A DNA stretch of 27,218 nt from NCBI GenBank assembly GCA_017475875.1, contig JAFVET010000107.1, forward strand, positions 1-27,218, given 5' to 3'. This stretch comes from Candidatus Methanomethylophilaceae archaeon (lineage in GTDB: Archaea; Thermoplasmatota; Thermoplasmata; Methanomassiliicoccales; Methanomethylophilaceae). Every line of letters begins with the position of its first letter. Positions within the stretch are counted from its first letter, which is position 1. Positions 8,524 through 16,207 of this stretch are shown here, in pieces. A model generated the notes under the pieces. It worked only from the letters and a program-made list of their open reading frames with translations, searched no databases and was not told where the DNA came from. Both the position numbers and the translations under genes were made by a program.

Positions 8524-8934
8524 TGATTGTTAGGTCAGGATGTGACTGGATGTATCAATCCGAATTATTTGTATTTAAACATATGTATATGAAATGATAA
8601 ATATAAATAGTATGACATTGAAAAAAGGAATGTTGAGACCTCATTAAAATTGCACATATATAAATGGAATCTAATCTACAAAATTCGTTAGACGATTCAT
8701 GTTGACCATCTTTATTTAAATTTTTTGTAATAAGTATTTGTAGGACCGCGTGAGAGGGCAGTCATGAAGGAGCGGAGGTCGGGATGACAGCGGACAGACG
8801 TCGGGACGAGTGTGACGGACCGGCTGACGACGATGGATCTGGCCCAAATGGACGGGTGATTGCTGCGTATCCGCTGTCCGACGAACCTGTTCCCATTATC
8901 GGAACCTATGGGCGATATCCGTCAATACCGTCCG

Positions 8935-8942
8935 TTAAATAC
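8935..8942 (+). promoter_or_regulatory. TATA box of the dockerin-bearing binding protein
   Basis: TTAAATAC is centred about 26 nt before the ATG at 8965, so the transcript is probably leaderless. This spacing also supports that ATG over the upstream in-frame start at 8860. Confidence 0.6.
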
Positions 8943-8964
8943 AATCGGATGCATCCTCCCATTC

Positions 8965-10311
8965 ATGGCGATATCGACCAAAGTCATAGCTGTGATCGTC
9001 GTCCTCATCATTGCCATCGGAGGCGTCGCGGCGTTCGCGCTCCTCCAGAACAAGGACAAATCCTCGGACCAGACCGTGGATCCGAAGGACGACGACAATC
9101 CGAAAGAAGACACCCCGCAGGAGGACCTCTCCTGGAAGGTGGGTGGCGAAGGCCGCCTGCAGGTTTACGGGAACGCCAACATGGACGACGTCATGGACGA
9201 CAAGGACCTCAAGGCGATCTCCTACTTCATGAGCAAGGGCTGGACGGCCAGCGAATACCCGTACGCTGACGCCAACATGGACGGGAAGGTCGACCAGAGC
9301 GACTACGACATCGTGGACAAGATCCTGAAGAAGCAGGAGGTCGACATCTACTACATCGACGGTCTCGACGAGACCAAGGTGTTCCACTACCCCCTGACCA
9401 AACTCATCCTCGGCGGCAACAACACCCACGCCATCGTGAGCGCCGTCGGCGCCTACGACAAGGCCGTCGCCAGGACGGGTACGAGCTCCCTGGACTCGAC
9501 CTACCTCAAGTACACCTACGACCTCCCCTCCGTGGGGGCAAAGGCGTACAACATCGACCTCGACGAGGCCTCGAAGTACACCTTCAACACCGTGATCACC
9601 CTCAGCTCCAGCACCTACGACGCCATCGTCAAGGCCCTGGAAGGAACCCCGATCAATTGCGTCAGGATCAACCCCGACAGCAACGAGAAGAACGTCCAGA
9701 CGTACCTGCTCCTCGGATTCCTCACGGACCACGTGGACCAGGCACAGAAGATCGCCGCCTTCTACGACAAGTGGAACCCCGTCATCGCTGAGAACGTGAA
9801 GAAGATCACCCAGCAGAAGACGACCATCTCGAAGTACACCGGCAGCATGACCGGAATGAACTACTACCTCACCCAGAACACCGTCTCCGCGGGAGCGATC
9901 AACCTGTCCGACTTCGATGCCAACACCATGAAGTTCGCCGACAACAAGGAGAAGTTCGCCGAGGAGAAGTACCAGGCGGAATACATCGTGCAGTACCTCG
10001 AGATCGGGTTCAACCCGCAGTACGCGACCCAGGGAGACATGCAGACCGCTTACAACAAGTACGCGAAGGACATGGACCTGATGAAAGCGTTCCCCAAGAA
10101 CTACTTCATCGTCAACAAGGACATACAGGACATCGCGAGGACCGCCTACGTCGCACAGTACCTCTATCCCGAGATCTTCGGCGAGGACTTCGGCGACAAG
10201 CTGTACGCGGAGCTCGTCCAGGTGTTCTTCCCGTACATCGATAACTTCGACGTCACCAAGTGCTACAACCTCTTCGACTACCAGATGGCCTTCGTGGACA
10301 CCTGGGCCTGA
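8965..10311 (+). CDS. Membrane-anchored ABC substrate-binding protein with dockerin-like module
   Basis: Starting at the ATG preceded by a well-placed TATA box, the 448-aa protein has an N-terminal membrane anchor (residues 5-27), an acidic linker (about 30-55), a dockerin-like pair of Ca-binding loops, and a large C-terminal domain. Loop 1 has ligands N70, N72, D74, D78 and D81; loop 2 has D102, N104, D106, G107, D110 and D113, matching the D-x-N-x-D-G-x-x-D-x-x-D dockerin pattern, each loop followed by a helix. The rest (about 125-448) resembles the FepB/BtuF/FhuD binding-protein class (clusters such as LTKLILGGNNTHAIVSAVGA), though divergent. It should capture a metal chelate, siderophore or cobamide for the FecCD-type permeases downstream. 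No lipobox is present. A terminator follows directly, so it is its own transcript. The upstream in-frame ATG at 8860 adds 35 residues without conserved character. Confidence 0.82.
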   Translation: MAISTKVIAVIVVLIIAIGGVAAFALLQNKDKSSDQTVDPKDDDNPKEDTPQEDLSWKVGGEGRLQVYGNANMDDVMDDKDLKAISYFMSKGWTASEYPYADANMDGKVDQSDYDIVDKILKKQEVDIYYIDGLDETKVFHYPLTKLILGGNNTHAIVSAVGAYDKAVARTGTSSLDSTYLKYTYDLPSVGAKAYNIDLDEASKYTFNTVITLSSSTYDAIVKALEGTPINCVRINPDSNEKNVQTYLLLGFLTDHVDQAQKIAAFYDKWNPVIAENVKKITQQKTTISKYTGSMTGMNYYLTQNTVSAGAINLSDFDANTMKFADNKEKFAEEKYQAEYIVQYLEIGFNPQYATQGDMQTAYNKYAKDMDLMKAFPKNYFIVNKDIQDIARTAYVAQYLYPEIFGEDFGDKLYAELVQVFFPYIDNFDVTKCYNLFDYQMAFVDTWA

Positions 10312-10321
10312 AAAACCTTTC

Positions 10322-10350
10322 GAGGGGGTTCACAGCCCCCTCCGCTTTTT
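10322..10350 (+). terminator. Intrinsic terminator after the binding-protein gene
   Basis: GAGGGGG (10322-10328) pairs with CCCCCTC (10336-10342) around a 7-nt loop, followed by CGC and five T residues. It starts 11 nt past the TGA. Confidence 0.8.
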
Positions 10351-10373
10351 CCTATATATAATATCAATATAGG
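10351..10373. repeat. AT-rich inverted repeat
   Basis: CCTATAT (10351-10357) and ATATAGG (10367-10373) form a 7-bp inverted repeat with a 9-nt spacer, between the terminator and the 3' end of the reverse-strand ATPase gene. Possible roles are a protein-binding dyad or part of the ATPase transcript's 3' end. No gene starts here. Confidence 0.4.
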
Positions 10374-10424
10374 GAGACTACCGGTCGCATCGGTTCCCCT
10401 GACCGGGAACACATGTCGACATGG

Positions 10425-11246
10425 TCACAGGGAACACACCGAATCGGGACCGGCCGGTTTCGGGGAGAACTTGGAATCGCGGAGGATAACATAAGGCCGC
10501 CCGTCGTCCATGACGACCTTGGACTCGACCTTGTACACGTGACTGATGTTCTCCTCGGTGATGACCTCCTCCGGGGTGCCCATGCAGTAGATCCCGTGGT
10601 CGTACATCATCACCACCCTGTCGGAGTACCTGGCGGCGATGTTCAGGTCGTGGCTGATCATCACCACGGTCATGCTCTCCTTTTCCGACAGCTCCTTGAG
10701 GATGCGCGTGACGTCCATCTGATGTTTGATGTCGAGATTGGACGTCGGCTCGTCCAACAGGAGGATCCTGGGCTTCTGTACGAGCCCTCTGGCCAAAACC
10801 ACCTTTTGGTGCTGACCCGCGGACAGCTGGTCGAAGGGGCGCATGGCGAACTCGCCGATGTCGAGGAGCTTCAGGACGTTGTATGCTTCCATCACGTCCT
10901 CGTCGGTGATCTTGCGACCCGAGTGCGGGTGCCGACCCATCAGCACCGTGTCCATGACGGTCATTGGAAATACGTCGCTGGTGGCGTGCGGGACGAAACC
11001 CATCTTCTTCGACAGGTTCTTGATCGAAATGTCCTTGACGTCCTCGCCCTCGACCAGGACGGTGCCCTCGGTGGGACTGAGGATCTTGTTCAGACAATAT
11101 ATGAAGGTGGACTTCCCGACCCCGTTGGGTCCGATGATGGATATGAGCTGCGGTCCGCCGATCTTCAGGGAGACCCCGTCGAGGATCTTCGATCCCCCGG
11201 CATAGCTGAATCCCAGATCCCTGACATCCAGCTCGTACGCGTCCAT
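10425..11246 (-). CDS. FecE/BtuD-type ABC transporter ATPase
   Basis: The 273-aa protein has Walker A GPNGVGKST (39-47), signature LSAGQHQK (141-148, a variant of LSGGQ), Walker B ILLLDEP (161-167) and H-loop H199 in MISHD. The MGRHPH segment (103-108) is typical of the Fe-siderophore/heme/cobamide class (FepC, FecE, BtuD). It energises import through two FecCD-type permeases. At the Q-loop, the family's usual GFVPQ reads GFVPH (H87), an unusual replacement of the glutamine that contacts Mg2+ and the permease. It is divergent from the permease genes with a 51-nt intergenic region, so binding protein, ATPase and permeases form three transcription units. Confidence 0.93.
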   Translation of the reverse strand: MDAYELDVRDLGFSYAGGSKILDGVSLKIGGPQLISIIGPNGVGKSTFIYCLNKILSPTEGTVLVEGEDVKDISIKNLSKKMGFVPHATSDVFPMTVMDTVLMGRHPHSGRKITDEDVMEAYNVLKLLDIGEFAMRPFDQLSAGQHQKVVLARGLVQKPRILLLDEPTSNLDIKHQMDVTRILKELSEKESMTVVMISHDLNIAARYSDRVVMMYDHGIYCMGTPEEVITEENISHVYKVESKVVMDDGRPYVILRDSKFSPKPAGPDSVCSL

Positions 11247-11263
11247 GTCGGAACAAAATTATG

Positions 11264-11276
11264 ATAATATAAATAC
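11264..11276. promoter_or_regulatory. Shared bidirectional TATA region between ATPase and permease genes
   Basis: TATAAATAC (11268-11276) is centred about 26 nt before the plus-strand ATG at 11298. The same AT block read on the minus strand lies about 24 nt before the ATG at 11246. Both genes therefore appear leaderless, and their core promoters overlap. Confidence 0.65.
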
Positions 11277-11297
11277 TGTTGGACTTTTCATCCATCT

Positions 11298-12392
11298 ATG
11301 CGCTACGAGGAGGACGAGGACGGGATCCGCGTCATAGAGGAGTACAACGCCTCGCTCTCCAGGAAGGTCACCTTCATCGTGCTGATGACTGTGGCGATCG
11401 TGATCGTCATCTGCCTGTCCGGTTCCGCGGGCGGCCGTCACATAGACGTCATGTCGATCCCCGGGATCATATGGGACCACATCATGGGCGCCACTTACCA
11501 GTGGGGCACGCAGGAGTGGTGGGACGACTACGTCCTCGTGCAGGTGAGGATGCCGCGCATACTGATATCGTGCGTGGCGGGTGCCACACTGGCGATATGC
11601 GGTGCCGCGGTCCAGAGCCTGATGAGCAACCCCATCGCGTCGCCGTACACCATGGGGATATCCTCCGGGGCGGGGTTCGGTGCCACCCTGGCGATAATCC
11701 TTGGTTTTTCACTGGGGAACGTGACCGGGATGTACGGGATAACGTTCAACTCGTTCGTGTTCGGGATGATCCCCGTGGTCGTCATCCTGATGATCTCGAG
11801 GGTCGTTCGCATGACCCCGGTCACCCTCATCCTGATAGGCGTGGCCATCTCCCAGTTCTTCGGTTCCCTGACGAGCCTGATTTACATCGGTGCGGAGGAG
11901 GGCGGGATCACCGCCGCGTACCTGTGGGAGATAGGCAGCATTGTGAACGTCAAATGGGCCGACCTCCCGTTCATGGCGGCGATGCTCGTCATAGGCGGGA
12001 CGCTGCTGTACCTGGCGTCGTGGAAGTTCAACGTGATAGCGATGGGCGAGGACAGCGCGAAGACCATGGGTGTCGATGCCAACAAGTTCAGGCTCATCAC
12101 CATGTGCCTCCTCGCGCTCATGACAATGTCGGTTGTATCGTTCGTCGGGATCATAGGGTTCGTGGGGCTCATCGCACCACATGTGGTCAGATCGGTGATC
12201 GGGAGCGACAACAGGTTCGTCATGCCAGCGTCGCTGGTGGGCGGGGCTCTGCTGCTGCTCTGCGCTGATTCCGTGGCGAGGCTCGGCACGAGCGACCTCC
12301 TCCCCGTGGGGACGGTCATCTCGCTGATCGGCGCACCCGTTTTCATATATCTCATACTGAGACGCAACTCACAGTTCAAGGGGGCCTGGTGA
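11298..12392 (+). CDS. FecCD/BtuC-family ABC permease, first copy
   Basis: This 364-aa integral membrane protein has about nine to ten spans and the family's conserved segments: VRMPRILISCVAGATLAICG, QSLMSNPIASPYTMGISSGA, and IGFVGLIAPHVVRSVIGSDN followed by LPVGTVISLIGAPVFIYL. The N-terminal 25 residues are acidic and cytoplasmic. FecCD permeases import Fe-siderophores, heme or cobamides with a BtuF-like binding protein. The ATG is set by a TATA box at leaderless distance. The second permease follows within 90 nt and probably forms a heterodimer with it, as in FepD/FepG, given that only one ATPase gene is nearby. Confidence 0.93.
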   Translation: MRYEEDEDGIRVIEEYNASLSRKVTFIVLMTVAIVIVICLSGSAGGRHIDVMSIPGIIWDHIMGATYQWGTQEWWDDYVLVQVRMPRILISCVAGATLAICGAAVQSLMSNPIASPYTMGISSGAGFGATLAIILGFSLGNVTGMYGITFNSFVFGMIPVVVILMISRVVRMTPVTLILIGVAISQFFGSLTSLIYIGAEEGGITAAYLWEIGSIVNVKWADLPFMAAMLVIGGTLLYLASWKFNVIAMGEDSAKTMGVDANKFRLITMCLLALMTMSVVSFVGIIGFVGLIAPHVVRSVIGSDNRFVMPASLVGGALLLLCADSVARLGTSDLLPVGTVISLIGAPVFIYLILRRNSQFKGAW

Positions 12393-12402
12393 CACGGCTC
12401 TG
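12388..12402 (+). promoter_or_regulatory. GGTGA site ahead of an in-frame CTG: possible non-ATG start of the second permease
   Basis: GGTGA (12388-12392), overlapping the first permease's stop, sits 7 nt before a CTG (12400-12402) in frame with the second permease. No ATG, GTG or TTG lies in that frame between the stop at 12358 and the GTG at 12478. AGGAGG at 12469-12474 is only 3 nt from that GTG but 6 nt from the TTG at 12481; it also simply encodes Arg-Arg. Confidence 0.4.
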
Positions 12403-12477
12403 AACCTATGGAAGAACCGTCCCGACAAGGACGGCGCCGAGGCTTACCTTAGGTTCTCCAGGTTCAAGAGGAGGATC

Positions 12478-13473
12478 GTGTTGCTCCTCCTGGTCGCTGC
12501 GATAGCGACACTGGCCGTATCGATGGGCGTCGGACAGTACCATCTCGGGCTTTCGGAGGCGGTGGACATCATCGTCCGCTGGTTCACCGACGGTCCCGAC
12601 GACTCCCTGAAGGAGAAGATCGTGTTCACGCAGAGGGTCCCCCGCGGCCTCATGGCCCTTGTGGTCGGAGGCGGGCTCGCTGTAGCGGGGGCAGTGATGC
12701 AGAGCATGCTCCACAACCCGCTTGCCGACCCTTACACCACCGGTGTCTCGTCGGGAGCGTCGTTAGGTGCCGCGCTGTACGTGGTGCTGGGGATAGGCAT
12801 ACTCCCACTGGGCGATACTGTAGGGCTCGTGTCCAACGCGTTCGTCATGTCGCTGATACCGGCGGCCATCGTGGTGCTCCTGTCCGTATACCGGAGAGTG
12901 ACGGCCACGACGATGATCCTCGTGGGGATCGGTGTCATGTACGTGTTCAGCGCGTTCACACAGACGCTGAAGGTCATAGCCACCCCTCAGCAGATGGAGA
13001 TGCTGTACATGTGGCAGCTCGGGTCACTGACCCAGTGCACGGTGCAGGATGTCTGTGCGGTGTTCGCGGTCGTCGCCGTGTGCACCGCGCTCCTCTATTC
13101 CCTGAGGACCGACCTCAACCTGCTGTCGGTCGGTGACAAGGCGGCAGTGACCATGGGGACGGACCCGTGGAAGGTGAGGGTCCTGTGCCTCGTGATAGTG
13201 TCGTTCATGACGTCCGTCATGGTCAGCTTCACCGGGGTGATCGGATTCGTGGGACTCGTCGCACCTCAGATGATCAGACTGGTCATGGGTTCCGACAACA
13301 GGTTCCTGATCCCGGCATCCGCCATGTTCGGGGCGCTGTTCCTGCTGGTGTGCGACTGCCTCAGCAGGGTGGTGAGCTCGGTCGGACTCCCGGTCGGGAT
13401 CCTCACGGCGGCGATCGGAAGCCCGATTTTCCTGTACATGCTGGTCAAGAGGTCCCGGAGACACACGATCTGA
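12478..13473 (+). CDS. FecCD/BtuC-family ABC permease, second copy
   Basis: The frame called from the GTG at 12478 gives 331 aa with about nine spans and the family segments QRVPRGLMALVVGGGLAVAG, QSMLHNPLADPYTTGVSSGA and IGFVGLVAPQMIRLVMGSDN. It is clearly paralogous to the preceding permease. The GTG start places the first residue inside helix 1 and removes the usual basic cytoplasmic N-terminus. Codons 12400-12477 in the same frame would supply LNLWKNRPDKDGAEAYLRFS and then RFKRRI, which looks like a genuine permease N-terminus. The true start may therefore be the CTG at 12400. It is co-transcribed with the first permease. The end is convergent with gltS, with an 18-nt gap. Confidence 0.9.
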   Translation: MLLLLVAAIATLAVSMGVGQYHLGLSEAVDIIVRWFTDGPDDSLKEKIVFTQRVPRGLMALVVGGGLAVAGAVMQSMLHNPLADPYTTGVSSGASLGAALYVVLGIGILPLGDTVGLVSNAFVMSLIPAAIVVLLSVYRRVTATTMILVGIGVMYVFSAFTQTLKVIATPQQMEMLYMWQLGSLTQCTVQDVCAVFAVVAVCTALLYSLRTDLNLLSVGDKAAVTMGTDPWKVRVLCLVIVSFMTSVMVSFTGVIGFVGLVAPQMIRLVMGSDNRFLIPASAMFGALFLLVCDCLSRVVSSVGLPVGILTAAIGSPIFLYMLVKRSRRHTI

Positions 13474-13491
13474 TTCCAGTTCTGTATCCTT

Positions 13492-14655
13492 TCAGAGAAC
13501 GTTGAGGAACACCAGGAGGACCCCGGTGTTCAGCACGTCCAACACCGCACCGCCTATGACGGGGACGGTGAATCCTGCGACCGGTGCCGGTCCGAACTCC
13601 GACGTCACGGCCTCCACGTTGGCGACCGCGTTCGGGGTGGCCCCCATCCCGAAACCCATGGTCCCTGCGACCAGTGCTGCGGAGTCGTAACTCCGGCCGG
13701 TGGCCCTGAACACGGCGAAATAGCTGAACAACGCGAGGAACAAGGTCTGCAACGCCAGCACCACTATCATCACGGCCGCCAGGTCCGCTATCTGCCACAG
13801 CTTTATCGACATCAGCGCCAGCACGAGGAACATGCACAGGGAGACCCATCCGATGACGTCGATCTCCTTGAGCGGGACGTCCGTATGCCTGCGGTCGACC
13901 ACGTTGCGTACCACGATGGCCACGAGCATAGCACCGAGGTACGACGGGATGGTGACGCCGACGGATTCCACCGCCATGTTCACGACCGTGCCCGCACCGA
14001 TGCAGAGTATCAGGTAGAGGAGGGCGGTCAGGAACCTCTGGCCGTCCGACCTGAGCTCCGTCTCGACGCCTTCCGTCACGTACCCCTCCGAGGGATGGAG
14101 CGAGTGCCTCCTCACCAGGGACCTGGCCAACGGTCCCCCGATCACGCCCGCGATGGCGAGACCGAAGGTGGCGGACGCTATCGCCACCGTGTCGGCACCG
14201 TCGAGGCCGTATGTGTCCACAAGGAGATCTCCGTAGGCGGCCGCGGTTCCGTGCCCTCCCGAGAGTGACACCGACCCGAGGGCGAGACCGTACATCGGAT
14301 CCAATCCGAAGGATCCGGCATAAACCACACCTATGAGGTTCTGGGACACGACCAACACGAGCATCAGGGCGGCCATGACCAGGACCGTACGGCCACCGGA
14401 CCTCAGCATGGCGGCGGAAGCGGTGAAACCCACCGAGCAGAAGAAGACCCTCATGAAGACGTCCCTGAGGGTCTCGTCGAACGTGAACTACAGTACGTCG
14501 GCCGAATGCAGAAGGAGGGTGCAGAATGAGAAGAGCAGTCCACCGACGACAGCCGCCGGAATGCAGTACCTCCTGAGGGCGGCGGAACGCTTCACCAGGT
14601 ACGTCCCGAGTATGAGCACCAGGGCACCGACGGCCACGGTCTGGAACAGGTCCAA
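13492..14655 (-). CDS. gltS: GltS-like sodium/glutamate symporter with in-frame TAG (pyrrolysine candidate)
   Basis: The C-terminal 320 residues (from the Met at 14454) match GltS: LDPMYGLALGSVSLSGGHGT is the signature motif, repeated in inverted topology near ATPNAVANVEAV. The frame without readthrough lacks the first helices. Reading upstream in the same frame, a TAG (14488-14490) is followed further upstream by 55 sense codons beginning at a TTG (14653-14655): LDLFQTVAVGALVLILGTYL, then KRSAALRRYCIPAAVVGGLLF, which is the family's N-terminus with its IP(E/A)xVxGG motif. With TAG read as an amino acid, the protein is 387 aa, close to the 401 aa of E. coli GltS, with no gap or frameshift. 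GltS imports glutamate with Na+. A GGAG lies 10 nt before the TTG and a TATA box about 55 nt before. If UAG is not decoded, this is a nonsense-mutated gene. Confidence 0.85.
14488..14490 (-). other. In-frame TAG codon inside gltS
   Basis: On the minus strand the codons read GAC GTA CTG TAG TTC ACG TTC GAC, that is D-V-L-(UAG)-F-T-F-D. E. coli GltS reads W-E-V-N-F-D just before its conserved LRDPLM, aligning with LRDVFM here. The TAG falls in the loop before helix 2, where sequence varies. Confidence 0.8.
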
Positions 14656-14705
14656 GGTCAGCGTCTCCGTTCTACCACTCCCGTGTATGGGATATGGCGA
14701 ACGGG

Positions 14706-14713
14706 GTTATATC
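14706..14713 (-). promoter_or_regulatory. TATA box for gltS
   Basis: GATATAAC on the minus strand lies about 55 nt before the TTG start, predicting a leader of about 28 nt that contains the GGAG site. Confidence 0.4.
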
Positions 14714-14796
14714 CGATTCCTATGCGAGCGAAAGCCTGGGATGATACAGACACGGACGAACGACGGAACCATAAGGATAGGTTGTAGAAGGATGGC

Positions 14797-14812
14797 CGCC
14801 CCTTCCGGGGCG
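14797..14812 (-). terminator. Short GC hairpin after the 133-aa gene
   Basis: CGCCCC (14797-14802) pairs with GGGGCG (14807-14812) around a TTCC/GGAA tetraloop, 11 nt beyond the TGA at 14824. The following tract is only weakly T-rich. Confidence 0.45.
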
Positions 14813-14823
14813 ACCGATCGGTT

Positions 14824-15225
14824 TCATTCCCTTACGAGCTTGTAGGTGAGGAAGTTGAGCATCCCGTCGGTCTCGGTGACCTCGCCCCAGTCGGGTTCGC
14901 CTCCACCGAATCCGGAGTCCACGAAGACCTTTCCACCCTCCTCCTTCCAATGGTACAGACCCGCGACGAGCAGGTTGTCGTAGACTTCGATGATCCCGGC
15001 CGCCACGGCTTCGTCTATGTCCTGCTGGGTCACGCCCTCCTTGAAGGGTTCGAGGACCTTCACCGTGCCGTCCTCGCTGAACATGAACCTGTCCGTCAGG
15101 AACTTCTTGGTGTCGTCGTCTATGGAGTCGGATTCGAGCGCCTGTTCGATCGTCTTCCATGGGTCCTCGTCATCGTCGCCCAACATCATGACTTTCTTAA
15201 TCTTCCAGAATCCGAGATAGTCCAT
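14824..15225 (-). CDS. Small soluble protein of unknown function, 133 aa
   Basis: The protein starts MDYLGFWKIKKVMMLGDDDE and is acidic, without membrane segments or a signal peptide. It mixes a helix-rich middle (DDTKKFLTDRFMFSEDGTVK, VTQQDIDEAVAAG) with beta-rich ends (GLYHWKEEGGKVFVDSGFG, MLNFLTYKLVRE). The opening LGFWKIKKV and the closing strand recall lipocalin-like single-domain proteins with a small-ligand barrel; this is a guess from pattern. A GGTGG sits 5 nt before the ATG and an ATTAAAA TATA-like element lies about 60 nt upstream. It is monocistronic between gltS and the zinc transporter operon. Confidence 0.75.
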   Translation of the reverse strand: MDYLGFWKIKKVMMLGDDDEDPWKTIEQALESDSIDDDTKKFLTDRFMFSEDGTVKVLEPFKEGVTQQDIDEAVAAGIIEVYDNLLVAGLYHWKEEGGKVFVDSGFGGGEPDWGEVTETDGMLNFLTYKLVRE

Positions 15226-15239
15226 TTGTCCACCTTCGT

Positions 15240-15254
15240 AGGTCGTCGCGACCT
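15240..15254. repeat. Inverted repeat in the leader of the 133-aa gene
   Basis: AGGTCG and CGACCT separated by TCG form a 6-bp dyad, 14 nt upstream of the ATG at 15225. It could be an operator or a leader hairpin near the ribosome binding site. Confidence 0.4.
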
Positions 15255-15319
15255 GGATCGTGAACCGCGGTCCGGTGTTTTAATGATTGTCCGTAATATC
15301 CTACACGGGTATCGCCGCG

Positions 15320-15340
15320 GGCGGTCCCGAACGGACCGCC
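15320..15340 (-). terminator. Hairpin downstream of the zinc transporter operon
   Basis: GGCGGTCC (15320-15327) pairs perfectly with GGACCGCC (15333-15340) around a 5-nt loop, 15 nt after the znuB stop on the minus strand. There is no clear T-tract, so it may protect the 3' end and not terminate on its own. Confidence 0.5.
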
Positions 15341-15355
15341 GACGGTTCACTCCGA

Positions 15356-16207
15356 CTAACCCAACCTGTCGGCGGCCTTCCTCACGATCATCATCAACAC
15401 GAACACCGCCCCGATGACGATCACGACGGTAGCCCCGGGAGGGGTGTCCATCGTCAGGGAAAGGAACAGTCCCAACACGGACAGCGCCACCGCATAGAAC
15501 GTACCGAGCAGCATGGTGCCCTTCATGTCCTTCGAGAACAGGTTCCCGACCGCCGCGGGAATCGTCATCAAAGCCATGATCATCACTATGCCCACGACGT
15601 TGGCCACCATCACGCAGGTGACGGCGATGAGCACGTGCAAAAGCAGATCCATCGCGGTGACATTGATTCCCGCTATCTTGGCATGGACGGGGTCGAAGGT
15701 CAGGATGCGCAGGTCGCGGTAGAAGAACAGCGTGACGGCAAGCACCGCTGCCGAGACAATAGCCATCACATACAGCTTCCCCGAATCTATCAGGAGCATG
15801 TTGCCGAACAGTATGGATTCGTACGACGACGGCACCAGGACGCTGCGGTCCATGTAGCACATGAACACCACACCTAGGGCCATCCCAACCGCCCACAGGG
15901 AACCTATGACTGTGTCGTCCCTGAGGTCGTCGATCCTCTTGCAGACGACCATGACCACGGCCGCGACGACACTGAACAGCAACGCCCCCAGCATCGGAGT
16001 CATCCACGAGACGGCGAACACGGACATCAGATAGTAGGCGAAACCCACCCCTCCGAAAGTGGTGTGGGCGATGCCCCCGGTGACCGCGACCATGCGGTTC
16101 ACCACCACATAGGTACCGATGACACCGCAGAGGACGCAGGCTATGACCGTGGCGGCGAACATGTTCTGGATGAGCGGGATCTCCAGATATCCTAAGAGAT
16201 CGGTCAC
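15356..16207 (-). CDS. znuB: Zinc/manganese ABC transporter permease (ZnuB family)
   Basis: The 283-aa protein has about eight spans with ABC-3 family segments: IPLIQNMFAATVIACVLCGV at the start, GGIAHTTFGGVGFAYYL (typical GxxSHxxxxGV region, with A-H here) and VVGIVMIMALMTIPAAVGNL near the C-terminus. It forms the membrane channel for Zn2+ or Mn2+ import with ZnuC and ZnuA. The GTG start overlaps the TGA of znuC by 4 nt. The stop is TAG, followed by two sense codons and a TGA in the same frame, so UAG readthrough would add only three residues. Confidence 0.92.
   Translation of the reverse strand: MTDLLGYLEIPLIQNMFAATVIACVLCGVIGTYVVVNRMVAVTGGIAHTTFGGVGFAYYLMSVFAVSWMTPMLGALLFSVVAAVVMVVCKRIDDLRDDTVIGSLWAVGMALGVVFMCYMDRSVLVPSSYESILFGNMLLIDSGKLYVMAIVSAAVLAVTLFFYRDLRILTFDPVHAKIAGINVTAMDLLLHVLIAVTCVMVANVVGIVMIMALMTIPAAVGNLFSKDMKGTMLLGTFYAVALSVLGLFLSLTMDTPPGATVVIVIGAVFVLMMIVRKAADRLG

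Larger units (their letters stand above)
8511..8964. other. 454-nt intergenic region between divergent transporter genes
   Basis: This is the longest gap in the window. From 8530 to about 8745 it is strongly AT-rich against a GC-rich background. It contains a minus-strand TATA box (TTTAAATAC at 8571-8579) suited to the DMT operon, with a predicted leader of about 35 nt. Further TATA-like sites lie at about 8600-8610, 8653-8664 and 8709-8722. From 8745 to 8964 it returns to high GC. An open frame there (from 8784) is Arg/Asp/Pro-rich and overlaps the binding-protein gene, so I do not call it. I see no tRNA, riboswitch or CRISPR element. Confidence 0.6.

Noticed and set aside
8745..8964. Cobalamin riboswitch upstream of the importer binding protein
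   Set aside because: I did not find the B12-box consensus, and the gene appears leaderless, leaving no room for a leader riboswitch.
8784..9269. 161-codon plus-strand frame beginning before the binding protein
   Set aside because: It is Arg/Pro/Asp-rich, overlaps the binding protein in another frame and shows no fold; the binding-protein start is supported by its TATA box.
14656..14823. tRNA or small RNA gene between gltS and the 133-aa gene
   Set aside because: No cloverleaf or terminal CCA-like pattern was found; only a TATA element and a short terminator hairpin.
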